From assembly GCA_030248065.1 (NCBI GenBank), contig JASAMV010004847.1, positions 1-64,000 on the forward strand: DNA of 64,000 nt, written 5' to 3'. Below the pieces are notes generated by a model, which did no database searches, had not been told where the DNA came from, and worked only from the letters and a program-made list of their open reading frames with translations. This DNA comes from Rhynchonema sp. JSB1_4. Lineage: Eukaryota > Nematoda > Chromadorea > Monhysterida > Xyalidae. Positions 48,808 to 59,653 of the stretch are shown here, one piece after another. The stretch's first letter is position 1. Each line of letters starts with the position of its first letter. The position numbers were made by a program, and so were the translations under genes.

Positions 48808-50806
48808 TGCAGATCATATTATATTGTATATTACATAATTGAGAACTGGCATTGAACAAATTTTCGTAAGAAATAATTTGGACGATTGTTTCGTGGACAG
48901 AAACACCCCAAGCTGTTTGATTTGGGATTTTTGTAGCACCATAAAGTCTTGATGGTGTGACATAAATGCAGCCGTATGATTATTCCCTTCATCCTGTTGT
49001 TCTTCACCAGTGCACTTATTTGTCTTCGATCTATGCGTGTATTGTCTCATGAATTCGTTGTTTGTAATTGATCGGTCTATGTCAGTTATTCCGTTGTTAT
49101 TATTGTGGTCAAAATCTTGCTATCAGTTTGCTCTCGTGGTTTCTGGTTTTTTTATTCAAAGTCTAATTGTGTCATTGTTTTTTTACTAAGTTCAGCTGGT
49201 CATTATGTATTTTCGCTGTCGCTTTTTTCATGAAAAGAAATTCCCACACCGTGCGGCATGGCATGCGCCGTGCGGTACATTTCAAAACTTCCAAGTAACC
49301 AAATTTGTTAGCTGAAATAATTTTCATTGTAATTGTTGCGTCTATCATGTATGTGTATCCATGTATCTGTTGACTTACTGTACCTGCGTGCTTCTGCTGC
49401 TGCGACCATGCAAAAGCAAACGTACAACTGCGATTCTTGTTACCATTAGAGAGAGACAGCGTTCATGCACGTGCACAGGTACACCCACATGTTTTAGGTC
49501 AGCGTGTGTACGTGTGTCTATTATAGACTTTCCAATGCTCATGTTTGCTTGTTCATACAAATACGTCAAGCCATGCTCTATGTAGGTGTATGCCGCTTCG
49601 GTGGCTGTTAGTTGATAGTTGTTGTACGCGCGTGCTGCTTGTGTTTTGTACTTTTACTATACGTACTTTTCGTATATACTAGTTTTCCCATGATAGGGAC
49701 CGGGCTTATTGTGGCTGATCGTTGTTACTTTTGTATTCGACTTCACCCAAAATTTTTATTGACGGTTGAAAATATTCCCTGTTTTTTCTCTCTCTTTTAT
49801 GTTATTGTTTTTATAACGCGGTGTCGCATAACTTTACGAAATCGCAAACTTCTCTATTTGTTATTGTCAATTTTAGTTTTTCTCCCAGGATCTTCTGTTC
49901 CGCGTTGTTCTATTTTTAGCGTGTGATGAATGAAATATAAATTTGAATAGTCGTTTTATGGAAACCTACTGAAAGCTGGCTTTGAGTTCAAAGGCTCACC
50001 CCACCCAAACACGTGGGCGTTATGATCATAACATCTGACGTACCTGATGTGACCACTGCCGCCTGGTATGCACTTTGCTGGGATCAGGGTGGGCACGCAA
50101 GGCCCGATCGCGGGATATGTCGATAATTTTGGTGGTATGTATTTTGTAAATGGTGCCAGTGTAAAAAACGAGACCTCCCAAAAAAACGACGTTCGCGTTA
50201 GAGTTCGTATGGCAAATTTCCAAATTCGCTGCCGCACAGTAAAGTACGCATTATAGTTAATGTCAGGTTCTGAACCCGAAATTCAACTTGTGAAACATTC
50301 GGACAGCCAACACACACGCAGCTTGCCAGGCAGCTCCGCCCAATGTTTCAGAACCGCGCATGGTTAGCGTTCGGGTTTATAACTTGACATTAACTATGGG
50401 GCGTATTTTAGTGTGCGGCAGCGAATTTGGCAATTTACTATAATTCTCAAAAAATTCAGTATTTCAATGATGGAAAATCACTTTTTTTCGCCCGCGCCCC
50501 TATTGCCAGCATAGTGCATCTGCATGCCCGCGTACACTTACCCTATCGACGATTTCTGTGTTGCCGCATGTTAAACTATTGTTTTTATGCCACTTTTGGC
50601 GCAGAAGCTATGCGTACAGCGGCTTATCAGTAATCACAATGAGCAATACTTTCTGTGAGCCTAAAACGCGCGCTTACCTTAGAATTTTCGGCACAAAATA
50701 GTCCAAACGTTAAACTAAATTCACCAATCTTATGCTGAAACATGGTTACAGTCACGCACGTAAGTATTTGGGCATTTTATTATTTTTTCATCCGCAGGCT
50801 GGCCCA
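48808..50806. other. Spacer between the large gene and SLC2A13
   Basis: Two kilobases of AT-rich sequence hold the 3' UTR of the large gene, a palindromic element at 50211-50439 and presumably the SLC2A13 promoter. No coding segment or RNA gene is recognised. Confidence 0.5.
50211..50439. mobile_element. Palindromic MITE-like element (~230 bp)
   Basis: GCAAATTTCCAAATTCGCTG continues through CCGCACAGTAAAGTACGC and TTAATGTCAG. It is matched, in inverse with about 15% mismatches, by the sequence ending CAGCGAATTTGGCAATTTAC. The centre has GAAACATT / AATGTTTC. It has no coding capacity. Confidence 0.65.
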
Positions 50807-53800
50807 ATGCTGAAGGCAATATTGGGAAAGGAGGAGGATAATTACCATGAACAGACACCGCTTATTGAGTACAACGTTGGTTGGGATTGCGGATTCGTGC
50901 AAATGGTCTTGGGGCGTATCAAACTTGATGATCAGATCTGCCTTGGTCACATGACCGACCTGCATATGACGGATATATACATACATATCCTATCTGGGTA
51001 CAGCAGCTGATTTCATAAAAGTTTCTGCCGGATAATGCAATTCACTAGCAGGAACCAGCATGGCAGAGTTGATCACCATGAGTTTTGATACCGCTCGTGG
51101 TCTCGTCTCTAGGAGCCCAAAACGCATGGATGGGTCAACAAATTATGAATCATTTTTTGTAGTTTTGGACAATGTCGGTAATCACACAATGCGGCTTGCT
51201 TTCTGTTGCCCGTTTCGTCGTCTTGTCACAGACGCGCGGTGCACCAAGGCATCGTCAGTGCGAGCGTACGGCCAACTTGACCGAGCGAGAAAGCAAACCA
51301 ACTCCCTCCCCAGACCAACATCGACAACAGTGACACGAGGTCTATTGCCCAACCCGACCACAAACCCCGCACCACCCGTTATGTGTACGTACTGGGCATG
51401 GTGGCTGCCGTGGGTGGATTCCTGTTCGGTTATGACACCGGCGTTGTCTCGGCCGCCATGCTCTACATACCTGATGCGCTGCATTTGACATATGTAGAGG
51501 TGGGTTGTGGTCTTTGATCGGTAAAAATCAAAGTTACGAATCCGCAATTTTCGATAAGTCCGCTCGTTGTGAGGTGCGATATCGAATTTGTTGATCGAAT
51601 GTATGCTGCCTTGAGCTTGTTGTTTATTTTTAAGACTGTTTTATTTATTTTTAAATAAGGATGAAAACTTTCTGATACCACTGTGTTTGACTAGCGTAAA
51701 AATTGTTCCCGGACAAGCCACCTAATGACTGATGCTGATCGAACTTACCTAAATACGCAAAAAGATCACGTAAAATACTGAAGCTTCTATAAATGCGTAC
51801 AAGGTTAAACAACGTACGTGCGTCAACTACAATACACTAAGCCAAATGTTGGCAGGAAGAGCTAGTGATCAGCATTACGCTGGCCATGTGTGCCGTGTTT
51901 TCCCTGCTAGCCGGTCCCGTCAACGACTACGTTGGTCGTAAACCAGTGATCATGAGTGCTGCCGTGCTGTTTGCATGTGGCTCGGTGCTGTTAGCGGCTG
52001 CTAACTCGTTCATTATGCTCATTATCGGACGGGCGATTGTCGGCGTCGCTATTGGTTGGTTCATTGCAATGTGATCATTACATGTGCACCAATGTGCTTT
52101 TTGGTTGGACTTGTTTTGTGCTGCGTTTTCACAGGCGGGCGGTGCACCAGGTCATCGTCAGTGCGAATGCACCCTGTGACCAGCTGATTTTATGGCTCCA
52201 TTATATGCCTCACTTCAAAATCGAAACGCGATTTTTTTGGCTTTGGTGGCAGCGGCGGCGGCTCTTGAGAACTTCGGGACACGGTATAGCTTTGTTGTCC
52301 TAAACTCTCAATCAAACAATGATCGCAAATCCAACGTTCCTTACAATCGCATTCAACACACACGCACAGGGTTCGCATCAATGAGTGTGCCCGCCTACAT
52401 CGCTGAGTGCAGTCCGTATCACGTGCGTGGTCTGATGGTGTTGATGTTTCAATTGCTAATAACATTCGGTCAATTCGTGGCCAGCGTCTTTGGCGGGCTG
52501 TTCAGCATGGACTGGGCTGATCCCGAACGTGTCGGCTGGAGGTCGGGCTTCAACTATTCTTTCTCTTTCGTTTTTGGACCGTTTTGAAAGTGAAAAATTA
52601 TGGCCGGTATCAGACTTGATAATCTCGTCTGGTCTGGACTTGGTCACGGGAATTTTTGCACTCGATCACACCAAGTTTCACCAGATTGGTAACTATTGTT
52701 TCAAAGCTGTTAAGCTGGTCGAAATTTGTGATCAATCATAATCAATCACCGTTGGAATATGCAAAGACGAAAACACGATAAACGCAAAACCAGACAGATC
52801 ACCAAATTCGATCCCACCGTTACAGTTTTTTCACAACAAAATCTCTTCAGGTTGATGCTGGGTGTGGCAGCGATTCCAGCTACGATCCAATTCATCTGGA
52901 TGTTCTTTATGCCTGAATCGCCAAGGTGGCTTGTTGCACACGCACGTCCGTCGGCCGCATCCAACGTATTGCAGAGGATGTATGACGATGTAAGTGGCTT
53001 ACGGTATATTGCGATATACTGTAAGGCAAGTCGATGCAAGGCCGTGAGCAAGCGGTATCAAGCTTGCTGGGCCATTAATTTCTTTGGTAGACGAGAAGAT
53101 TTGGTCGATGTGGTCGAAGGTACAGGGTGTGTGGCAAATTTGAACAATTTGGTAGAATTTCTTTGGTAGATTAGGGCGATTTTGTAGATCAGGCCGATTT
53201 TGTTCGAAGGCGGGAAATTTGAATAATTTGGGAGCACTGCGTAACCGTGTGGCTTGTTTTCTAGTATGGAATTTTATTTGTTTAACGTTTTCATAACGTC
53301 GTAACGTGCGCGTTGTTGCAGGTAACGAGAACGAGTAATTGAACATGACGGTATATGCATGTGCATATACGTGCATATGCAAGATATGTATGTGGTCTGT
53401 GAAATTTACCCGCAATAAGTTATTGTTGTGGTTGCACCCCCCACCCGCCCACCTTTCGGGTAAAGAAAGGATTGATATCCGCGCTTGTTTCCGTGCAGGT
53501 GCTGTGGTGTCTCATTTGGCGCGTCACAGCGGGATGTTTGATTGGTGTGGTTGCTTGTAGTTCTTGCATGGTCGTTACTTTTTATGTGGGGCCGTTGAGG
53601 ACAAATTTTGGGGAAGCACTCAAGGCAATGATTAACGACTATTTAGCAGCAATTGTGCAATTTCTGTGTGTTGCACCAGTTTTGATTTGCGTCCTTGCAC
53701 TTTTCCCGTTTGTATCATTTTGTGCGAACCCGCGAACCGTAAGAAGAAGAAGAAGAAGCACATTACCATACTTTTCTACGGCATTTGTAAAGTAAAAAAA

Positions 53801-56800
53801 ACTGTGATGGATCAACCACCTCCCGATCCTCCCGAGCCCCCGAATGTTGTCCCTGCCGTTAATTTGACCCACGTATTCGCTCTCGGCGGGTACATTATTG
53901 TTCTGCGCATACTGCAGGTGTTTTACTGTTGTTCATTTTGCTAACGGGTTGATGTCCATTGTTTTGTCAGTTAAGCTTGTTAATTAAATTTCCGTAAGTT
54001 ATTTTAGTGTAATGTATGTTTGTTAGTGCTATACATGCGTAATCTATGTTTTTAGGCTGTCGGAGCGCCGTTTCTGCAAATCATCATAATTCGACTACCG
54101 GACCTGGCCCACTACGAATACTTCGGACCGATAATGCTTAACAACTGAGCCTTAGGTGCGACTAAGGTGCGTTTTAAGCATTTGTCCATTTGCTGCGCAT
54201 GTTGTTTTGTGATGGTAATTCAGTTGTGGGCAGCGGTCACTGCGTGTACCTGTCACCGACCAATCTTCACTTAGTGAGTGAGTGAGGCTGCAATGTTTGT
54301 GCCCAGTTTAAATGTTAGTGTAGGCCAAGTGCAAGTGCAAAGAATTTCATTTGAAAGAGAAAAAACCAAATTCAGCTCACGCATTTTCCTTCAGTATAGC
54401 CTGTCGAAAGCGTTCGCGATTGAATCTGAAACTACAATTGGAACACGGCAATAATGGAAAAATACCAGAACGGTATGTTTGCACGGTATTTTTTGTTTTT
54501 TTTATTTTTGGTAATGATGTATTTCGGCATTTACGCAACCCGCGCAATTTTCTGGATTATTGTGGATTGTTTGGAATTTTTTGGATTTTTGTGGCATTTT
54601 CGCAACCCCCCCCCCAAAACTAGAGTCCCCTCAAAAATACAGCCCCCGAAAAATAGACCCCCCAAAAAATAGAGCCCCCCCCAAAAAATAGATTCCCCCC
54701 AAAATACACCCCCCCCCCCCCGAAAATACAGCCCCCAAAAAACACCTGTCTATCGCATACCACCGTACGGCCCAGCGGATTTTCATAAACGGCCGAACAT
54801 GGTGTTTTACAAGCAACAGGATGGTGAGTAACGTATTGCACTAAATTAGCACTGATTGAAACACTGAACCGTAATACATACGACATTCCGTTGCCAATGT
54901 AAGTAATTTTTGTAGACGTCAACGAATGTAAACAATTTTTCTAGACGTCAACGATGAGATGATACGTGCATCAAAGCAGACAGGCAGATACCACACCACG
55001 CCGTGGCCCGTCGTGGCCGACGCTTACGTGATCAGCGAAGCTAACAACGCACACCTACCACCATCAATGGACGACACAAACGCCAAGTGTACCTCCGTTG
55101 TGCTGCCGACTAACGCAAAGGTTCAGCCATACATAAACAATTTACCGTTAAATCTGAACCACAAGGGCTGCGCTTTTTCACTCACCCCTTCCAGAGGGGC
55201 TGTTTTTCGGGGGCCCTGTTTTACAAAATTCGGCAAACGTGCTTGTGGCAATATTGTAGGAGCACTTCAAATACCCAAACAAAGATTTGGATTTCGATTC
55301 GTATTGGTATCCAGGCACAACCGTGCAGGAAATGTTGGAAGCCCAGTGCGCCACGTGCGAGGTGATACTTTCGCTTTCACCAAAGTTTATAATTTGTAAC
55401 TGCCAAAAAAAATAGTTACGGTTAAATCCGTACTTTCTTTTGCAGAAACCCATCCTGCCACACGAACTTCCAAAACGTGGACGACGATGGTTCTTTGTCA
55501 CGCAGGAAACGGGCATTGCGGAAGACGGGACTCGCACGTTTAGCCTGCAATTCGTTCATTTCGATCATGCCTGCCTGTTCAAACGGTTAACTGGAATGGT
55601 GACATTTACGAAACAACCACATAAGACGAGGGAACGTCATTACATAAGTAAATCCACGTGTTACATTCCGTTACAGATATCCGTACACCCACGTGCACTC
55701 GGAACACGAGGTTGGCCAACGATGGGTGATGATCAACCGATCGACGGGACAATACATTCGCGAAATGAGCACCAAGGCGCGTGAATTGATCAGTACGGAA
55801 TTGTACCGCTTCTTTGGATGCGACTACACCCAATACCTGGAAGAGTACGAACCAATCAATTCCACAAATGAATAGTTTTTTGTGTCGCTATTGTCTTTTT
55901 CGTCGTTTATTGAAGATATACTGCAAGTTATGTTTCATTATTAAATGATTGCGTATTTTCCAATACATAACATTACGTAACTTCTTCTAATGCACACAAC
56001 ATGCACAATGCACATTGCCCAATTAGTTAATTATATATGAAGTACGTAATATTATGTAACTGCTTTTGCTGTTGTTGTAAACGCGTGTATTATCAGTCGA
56101 TATGTAGTCAGTCAAAGTATCAAATATTATGTCCCACAAGTTATATTATGCCATCCTGTCACTATCATCGTATTCCGTCAACGTCTTGTTATTGCTGCCG
56201 ATTTTTCGCCATAACTGTTGTCTTTCTTGTTTTCAATTTTGTTCGTGCTCCTTGTTCCATCAATGACATGAAATTCTTGTTGCGATTCATGTTTCATTTT
56301 ACGTTTATTGAAACAGGCACGCTGAGCAAAAAATGAATGGGTACATTGCGCAGGAACAAGTAACTGACAAAACTGACTGACAAAAGTGAGTGACTGAAAT
56401 TAGTGATAGACATGACTGACAAGTCCGCGGCCAGTCCGCACGCAACCAAAAGCGTTTACACGTGCGTAAAACATGGCTACAGTAACCGAGCCAAGCAAGC
56501 GCGTCCACTGCTCAGCATTCTCCTCCCAATTCTACCAAACATGTGCCAATCAATTAAAAAACACCCTGTACTTTTTTCCCGCCAAAACTGCTTTCGACGA
56601 GTCAGTTTCGCCAATACCGTACTATCCTTAAGCATTGTCGACCAAATCGACCGAATCTTCTGATTTACCAAAGAAATTAATGGCCCTTGCTGATCTGTTT
56701 GGACCCCATCGGGACGGTCCTGGTTACTGTATTTGTTTTGATGAGGATTCCAGACCCCACTAATTTTGGTCAGCGTGAAAGTTGCATCCTGAATCTGCCT

Positions 56801-59653
56801 CAACTTTTACTCCGGCCAAAAGAACCGTAACATACATATCTGCACATGTAAATCTCTTAATTATTCTTGATTAAAAAACTCGCGCGACCGAGACAAGCCC
56901 GGGCAGATCAACAAGTTTGATATACCATAACATGAACTAACATATACATATTGCGTACGCTCCATTCACGATTCCAGGAAGATCGTGATTGGCGTCTGTA
57001 CGAAATGTCGGAGATCGTCAGCGAGCACGACAGAACGGTCAGGGATACACAGTCTCATTCGGGTCAGTGTTTTGGCTTGCGCTTGGGCTTACAATTAGGC
57101 TCAGGCACTAGTTCACAGTTAGGCATATATCTCAGGTACTGCTTGGTTAAGTCGGGTACTGTTCGGCACGAGCTCGTCTTGTACGATTTACCCAAGTTTC
57201 TCGATTACGTTTTGCAGGCAACTGGCCCACGTTCATAACGATGTTTCGAACGTCCCACGTGCGACGTGCGTTGTTCCTTGGTTGTTCACTGCAGGCATTC
57301 CAACAACTCGCTGGCATCAATACGATCATGTCGGTTTTTAGTGACCTTGCTAATTCAAAACTGAATGCGTTAAAAAACGCATAACGCGGTATTGGCATTA
57401 TCTGCGTCGTGTCACACGCAGCCAGTGCTGTCCTGTTTTGAGTACTGCGCTGTATTTGGGTGACCATTGCATGCGCAGCTTTCTCAGGTACATATTGCAC
57501 TTGTACAGGTAGATATTTCAACAACAAACACCAAATCCTGCAATTGACAGGTCCTTATGAGCAGGTATTACGCGGCTTCAATCATTCAAATGAGCGGCGT
57601 GAAAGACGATCAAACAGCTGCCTGGCTCAACACGGCTGTGGCCGGGACGAACTGTTTCTTCACGTTTGTGCCCATTCTATTGATTGAGAGACTGGGACGA
57701 CGCAAGATTCTGCTCGGCAGCATGGCCGGTATGGTAAAATTCTTATATTTATCTCGCATGCTGAAGTATAGGACATGCTATAAGCGTAGGATTCAGCTCA
57801 ATATCATAAGCGTGCGCGTAACACGTGAGCATAACACGTGAGAATCGATACTGCACCTGCCCGCTGCTGAGAATTAACCGTACGCTACTACAGCACGCGC
57901 TAGGCTTATTCAAAAGAAACATCACATACTGCGTCACAAATTTAGAACAAAATGCAAATTTAAAATAAAATAGCCTTTGTTGCAGCTGTGGTTGTGGCTT
58001 TGACACTGCTCGGTGGTGGCTTCATAGCAGTCCGAGACACGGCACCGTTGGTCGCCAATCGATATCATCTGACGTCGGAGGAAAGTCGAAATCACGCTCT
58101 TGTATCTGTTGCTGAGATGTGCGCCGGCAAAACGTGCGCTTACCGTCTTTAATCAATAAGATTTGGTAATGGGATCGGATTTGTGTTGGTCACTGCCGCC
58201 TTGCCGCTGAGTCCGACAAGCATAAAGATGATTGTCAAGTGTGTTTCAATATCTGGGAATAACTTTTTCGCTGGGCCGAAATCAGTGGTCAATTTCGGCA
58301 TATCCGTAGCAGAAAACGGTTTAAAGGCCAAGACCAGATTCCATCCGAACATCAAGTTTACGTTTGCAGCTACTGCGACGACTGCGTGACCATGGAGCAG
58401 TGCGGTTTCTGCTACTACGCTAATCACAACAGTAGTTGGTACGCGAACTACACGGATACGAAAAATTACAACAATTCGTACGGTTACTGTCTGCCCGTTG
58501 AGTTGGGTCTGTTTAACCGGTCATCGGTGGGCGCGTGCGTAAATGACACTGAACTCAAAATGAAACATTCCCCGATTGTGTGGGCGTGGAACTATTGTGA
58601 TTCGGACCTCAGTTGGATGGTCATGGTCGGCATGATGCTCTATTTGGTCGCGTTCACTTGCGGTGAGTCGAGTTGAATGGGTGTCCATTTTTAGGACTTT
58701 TATGGTTCATAAAAAAAGTGATTGATGTTGCTCAGGCCGATCGCGGTCAGTTAGGTTATCCATCTGTATGAAATTTGAGAATCGTATCGGACCCGCAAAT
58801 CTGGAAATGCAAAAAATCACCAGCCAAAAACCGGATCTATCCTGGCCACATGTCTTTTTGGATTAGGACATCAGTTCGAGATTCACAAGTCTGATCCAAT
58901 CACCAAGCTTGATATTCAACACCTGCTGTGGTATACAATCCCGATCTGACTAACCACGATAAAACTAAAAAATTCTAAATAACAATTTAAATTTATGAAA
59001 TTGAGTTTGATTGTTCGTCAGGTCTTGGCCCGATGCCGTGGGTGCTCAACGCTGAGATCTACCCGAATTGGGCGCGCAGCAACGGCGTTGCACTGGCCAC
59101 GGCCAGCAATTGGGCATTCAATCTGTTGATTTCGCAGACTTTTCTCAATCTCACCGAATCTTTGCACAAATATGGTCAGTTTTTTATGTTATTTTATATT
59201 TTTGTTCCCCTGCTTTACCCTGATCTTACACAATCCCCGGTTTATAATGTCAAGTCGTCGCAAGTGTATAAAATTGAAGTACAAACTTTGTGGTGTATGT
59301 TGGTAAACATGGAGAGAAAACTGTTTGCCATTTCAGGTGAATACTTTCCGTCTTGACTTTCTTCAGGTGCCTTTTTTCTGTACGCCGGTATAACGACGGT
59401 CGGTCTGGTGCTTTTCTATTTCATAACGCCCGAAACGAGCAACCTGCAAATCGACGAAGTGGAGAATTTGTTCAAGGGACACAAGCACGCACAAACAGAA
59501 CTAACATCACCACCGAAAAAGTATATGCCCTTTTTGGCTAAGTTTATAATGGTTGACAGACACCGGCCTTCACGTGATCGATCTATGGCAGTACATTCGT
59601 CTTTGCAGCTCACCGGCCCACCAAGCGTCCAAGAGCCCACCGATAGAAACTGA
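50807..59653 (+). CDS. SLC2A13: Proton/myo-inositol cotransporter HMIT (SLC2A13), complete, 12 exons, 668 aa
   Basis: HMIT is a 12-helix sugar-porter-family protein that brings myo-inositol into the cell with a proton. Exons: 50807-50875, 51314-51499, 51856-52054, 52370-52541, 52851-52989, 56978-57062, 57218-57329, 57565-57728, 57986-58133, 58370-58662, 59022-59174, 59367-59653. All phases agree (human protein 648 aa). Helix 1 has [17 protein letters not shown]; the next loop has [17 protein letters not shown] and PESPRWL follow in order; helix 7 has [16 protein letters not shown]; the helix 8-9 loop has ERLGRRK. The large Cys-rich extracellular loop before helix 10 ([19 protein letters not shown], then WAWNYC) separates HMIT from other GLUTs. 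The end has [15 protein letters not shown]. The short first exon ([16 protein letters not shown]) is the least certain. Intron 5 (4 kb) hosts two other genes. Confidence 0.95.
51685..51744. repeat. Dispersed intronic hairpin (GACTAGCGTAAAA type)
   Basis: TTTGACTAGCGTAAAAATTG is followed by the imperfect inverse GCTGATCGAAC. It lies in SLC2A13 intron 2. Confidence 0.5.
53807..54148 (+). CDS. Candidate 67-aa single-pass membrane protein, 2 exons, nested in SLC2A13 intron 5
   Basis: Exons 53807-53917 and 54056-54148 join in phase 0 and give a complete 67-residue frame. It starts [13 protein letters not shown], a proline-rich acidic N-terminus. Then come [14 protein letters not shown] and [11 protein letters not shown], which together could form one or two membrane segments. 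It ends [11 protein letters not shown]. The acceptor (TTTTTAG) and donor (CAG|GTG) are plausible. I do not recognise the family. The size and layout are like small mitochondrial or ER membrane subunits, but that is inference. It might also be the 5' part of the next gene with an alternative splice. Confidence 0.5.
54483..54742. mobile_element. CCCCC/TACCGTA-family element (approximate) in nested gene
   Basis: The left edge is ACGGTATTTTTTG. The right half is a run of CCCCCCAAAAAATAGAG and AATACAGCCCCC units, as in the elements at 12.1 and 34.3 kb. It ends just before a coding exon, so it may alter that exon's acceptor. Confidence 0.5.
54744..55875 (+). CDS. Unrecognised gene (~250 aa seen), nested in SLC2A13 intron 5
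   Basis: Coding segments: about 54744-54823 ([20 protein letters not shown]), 54945-55120 ([20 protein letters not shown]), 55260-55361 ([19 protein letters not shown], then AQCATCE), 55446 to about 55607 ([20 protein letters not shown], then [10 protein letters not shown]) and 55683-55875 ([20 protein letters not shown], ending INSTNE stop). The first three junctions agree in phase. The last does not: the visible donor GTGACA leaves phase 0, but the final frame needs phase 2, so there is an unseen exon, another donor or a lost base. CxxC plus HxxC could bind a metal. No start codon is assigned; an ATG at 54454 (MEKYQN) lies just before the element. Same strand as SLC2A13. Confidence 0.5.
56763..56822. 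repeat. Dispersed intronic hairpin (GGTCAGCGTGAAAG type)
   Basis: TTTTGGTCAGCGTGAAAGTTG is followed by the imperfect inverse CAACTTTTACTCCGGCCAAAA. It lies in SLC2A13 intron 5. Confidence 0.6.

Noticed and set aside
53472..53795. 107-codon hydrophobic plus-strand frame in SLC2A13 intron 5
   Set aside because: Looks membrane-like, but T-rich intron sequence gives such frames easily. No splice partner or homology.
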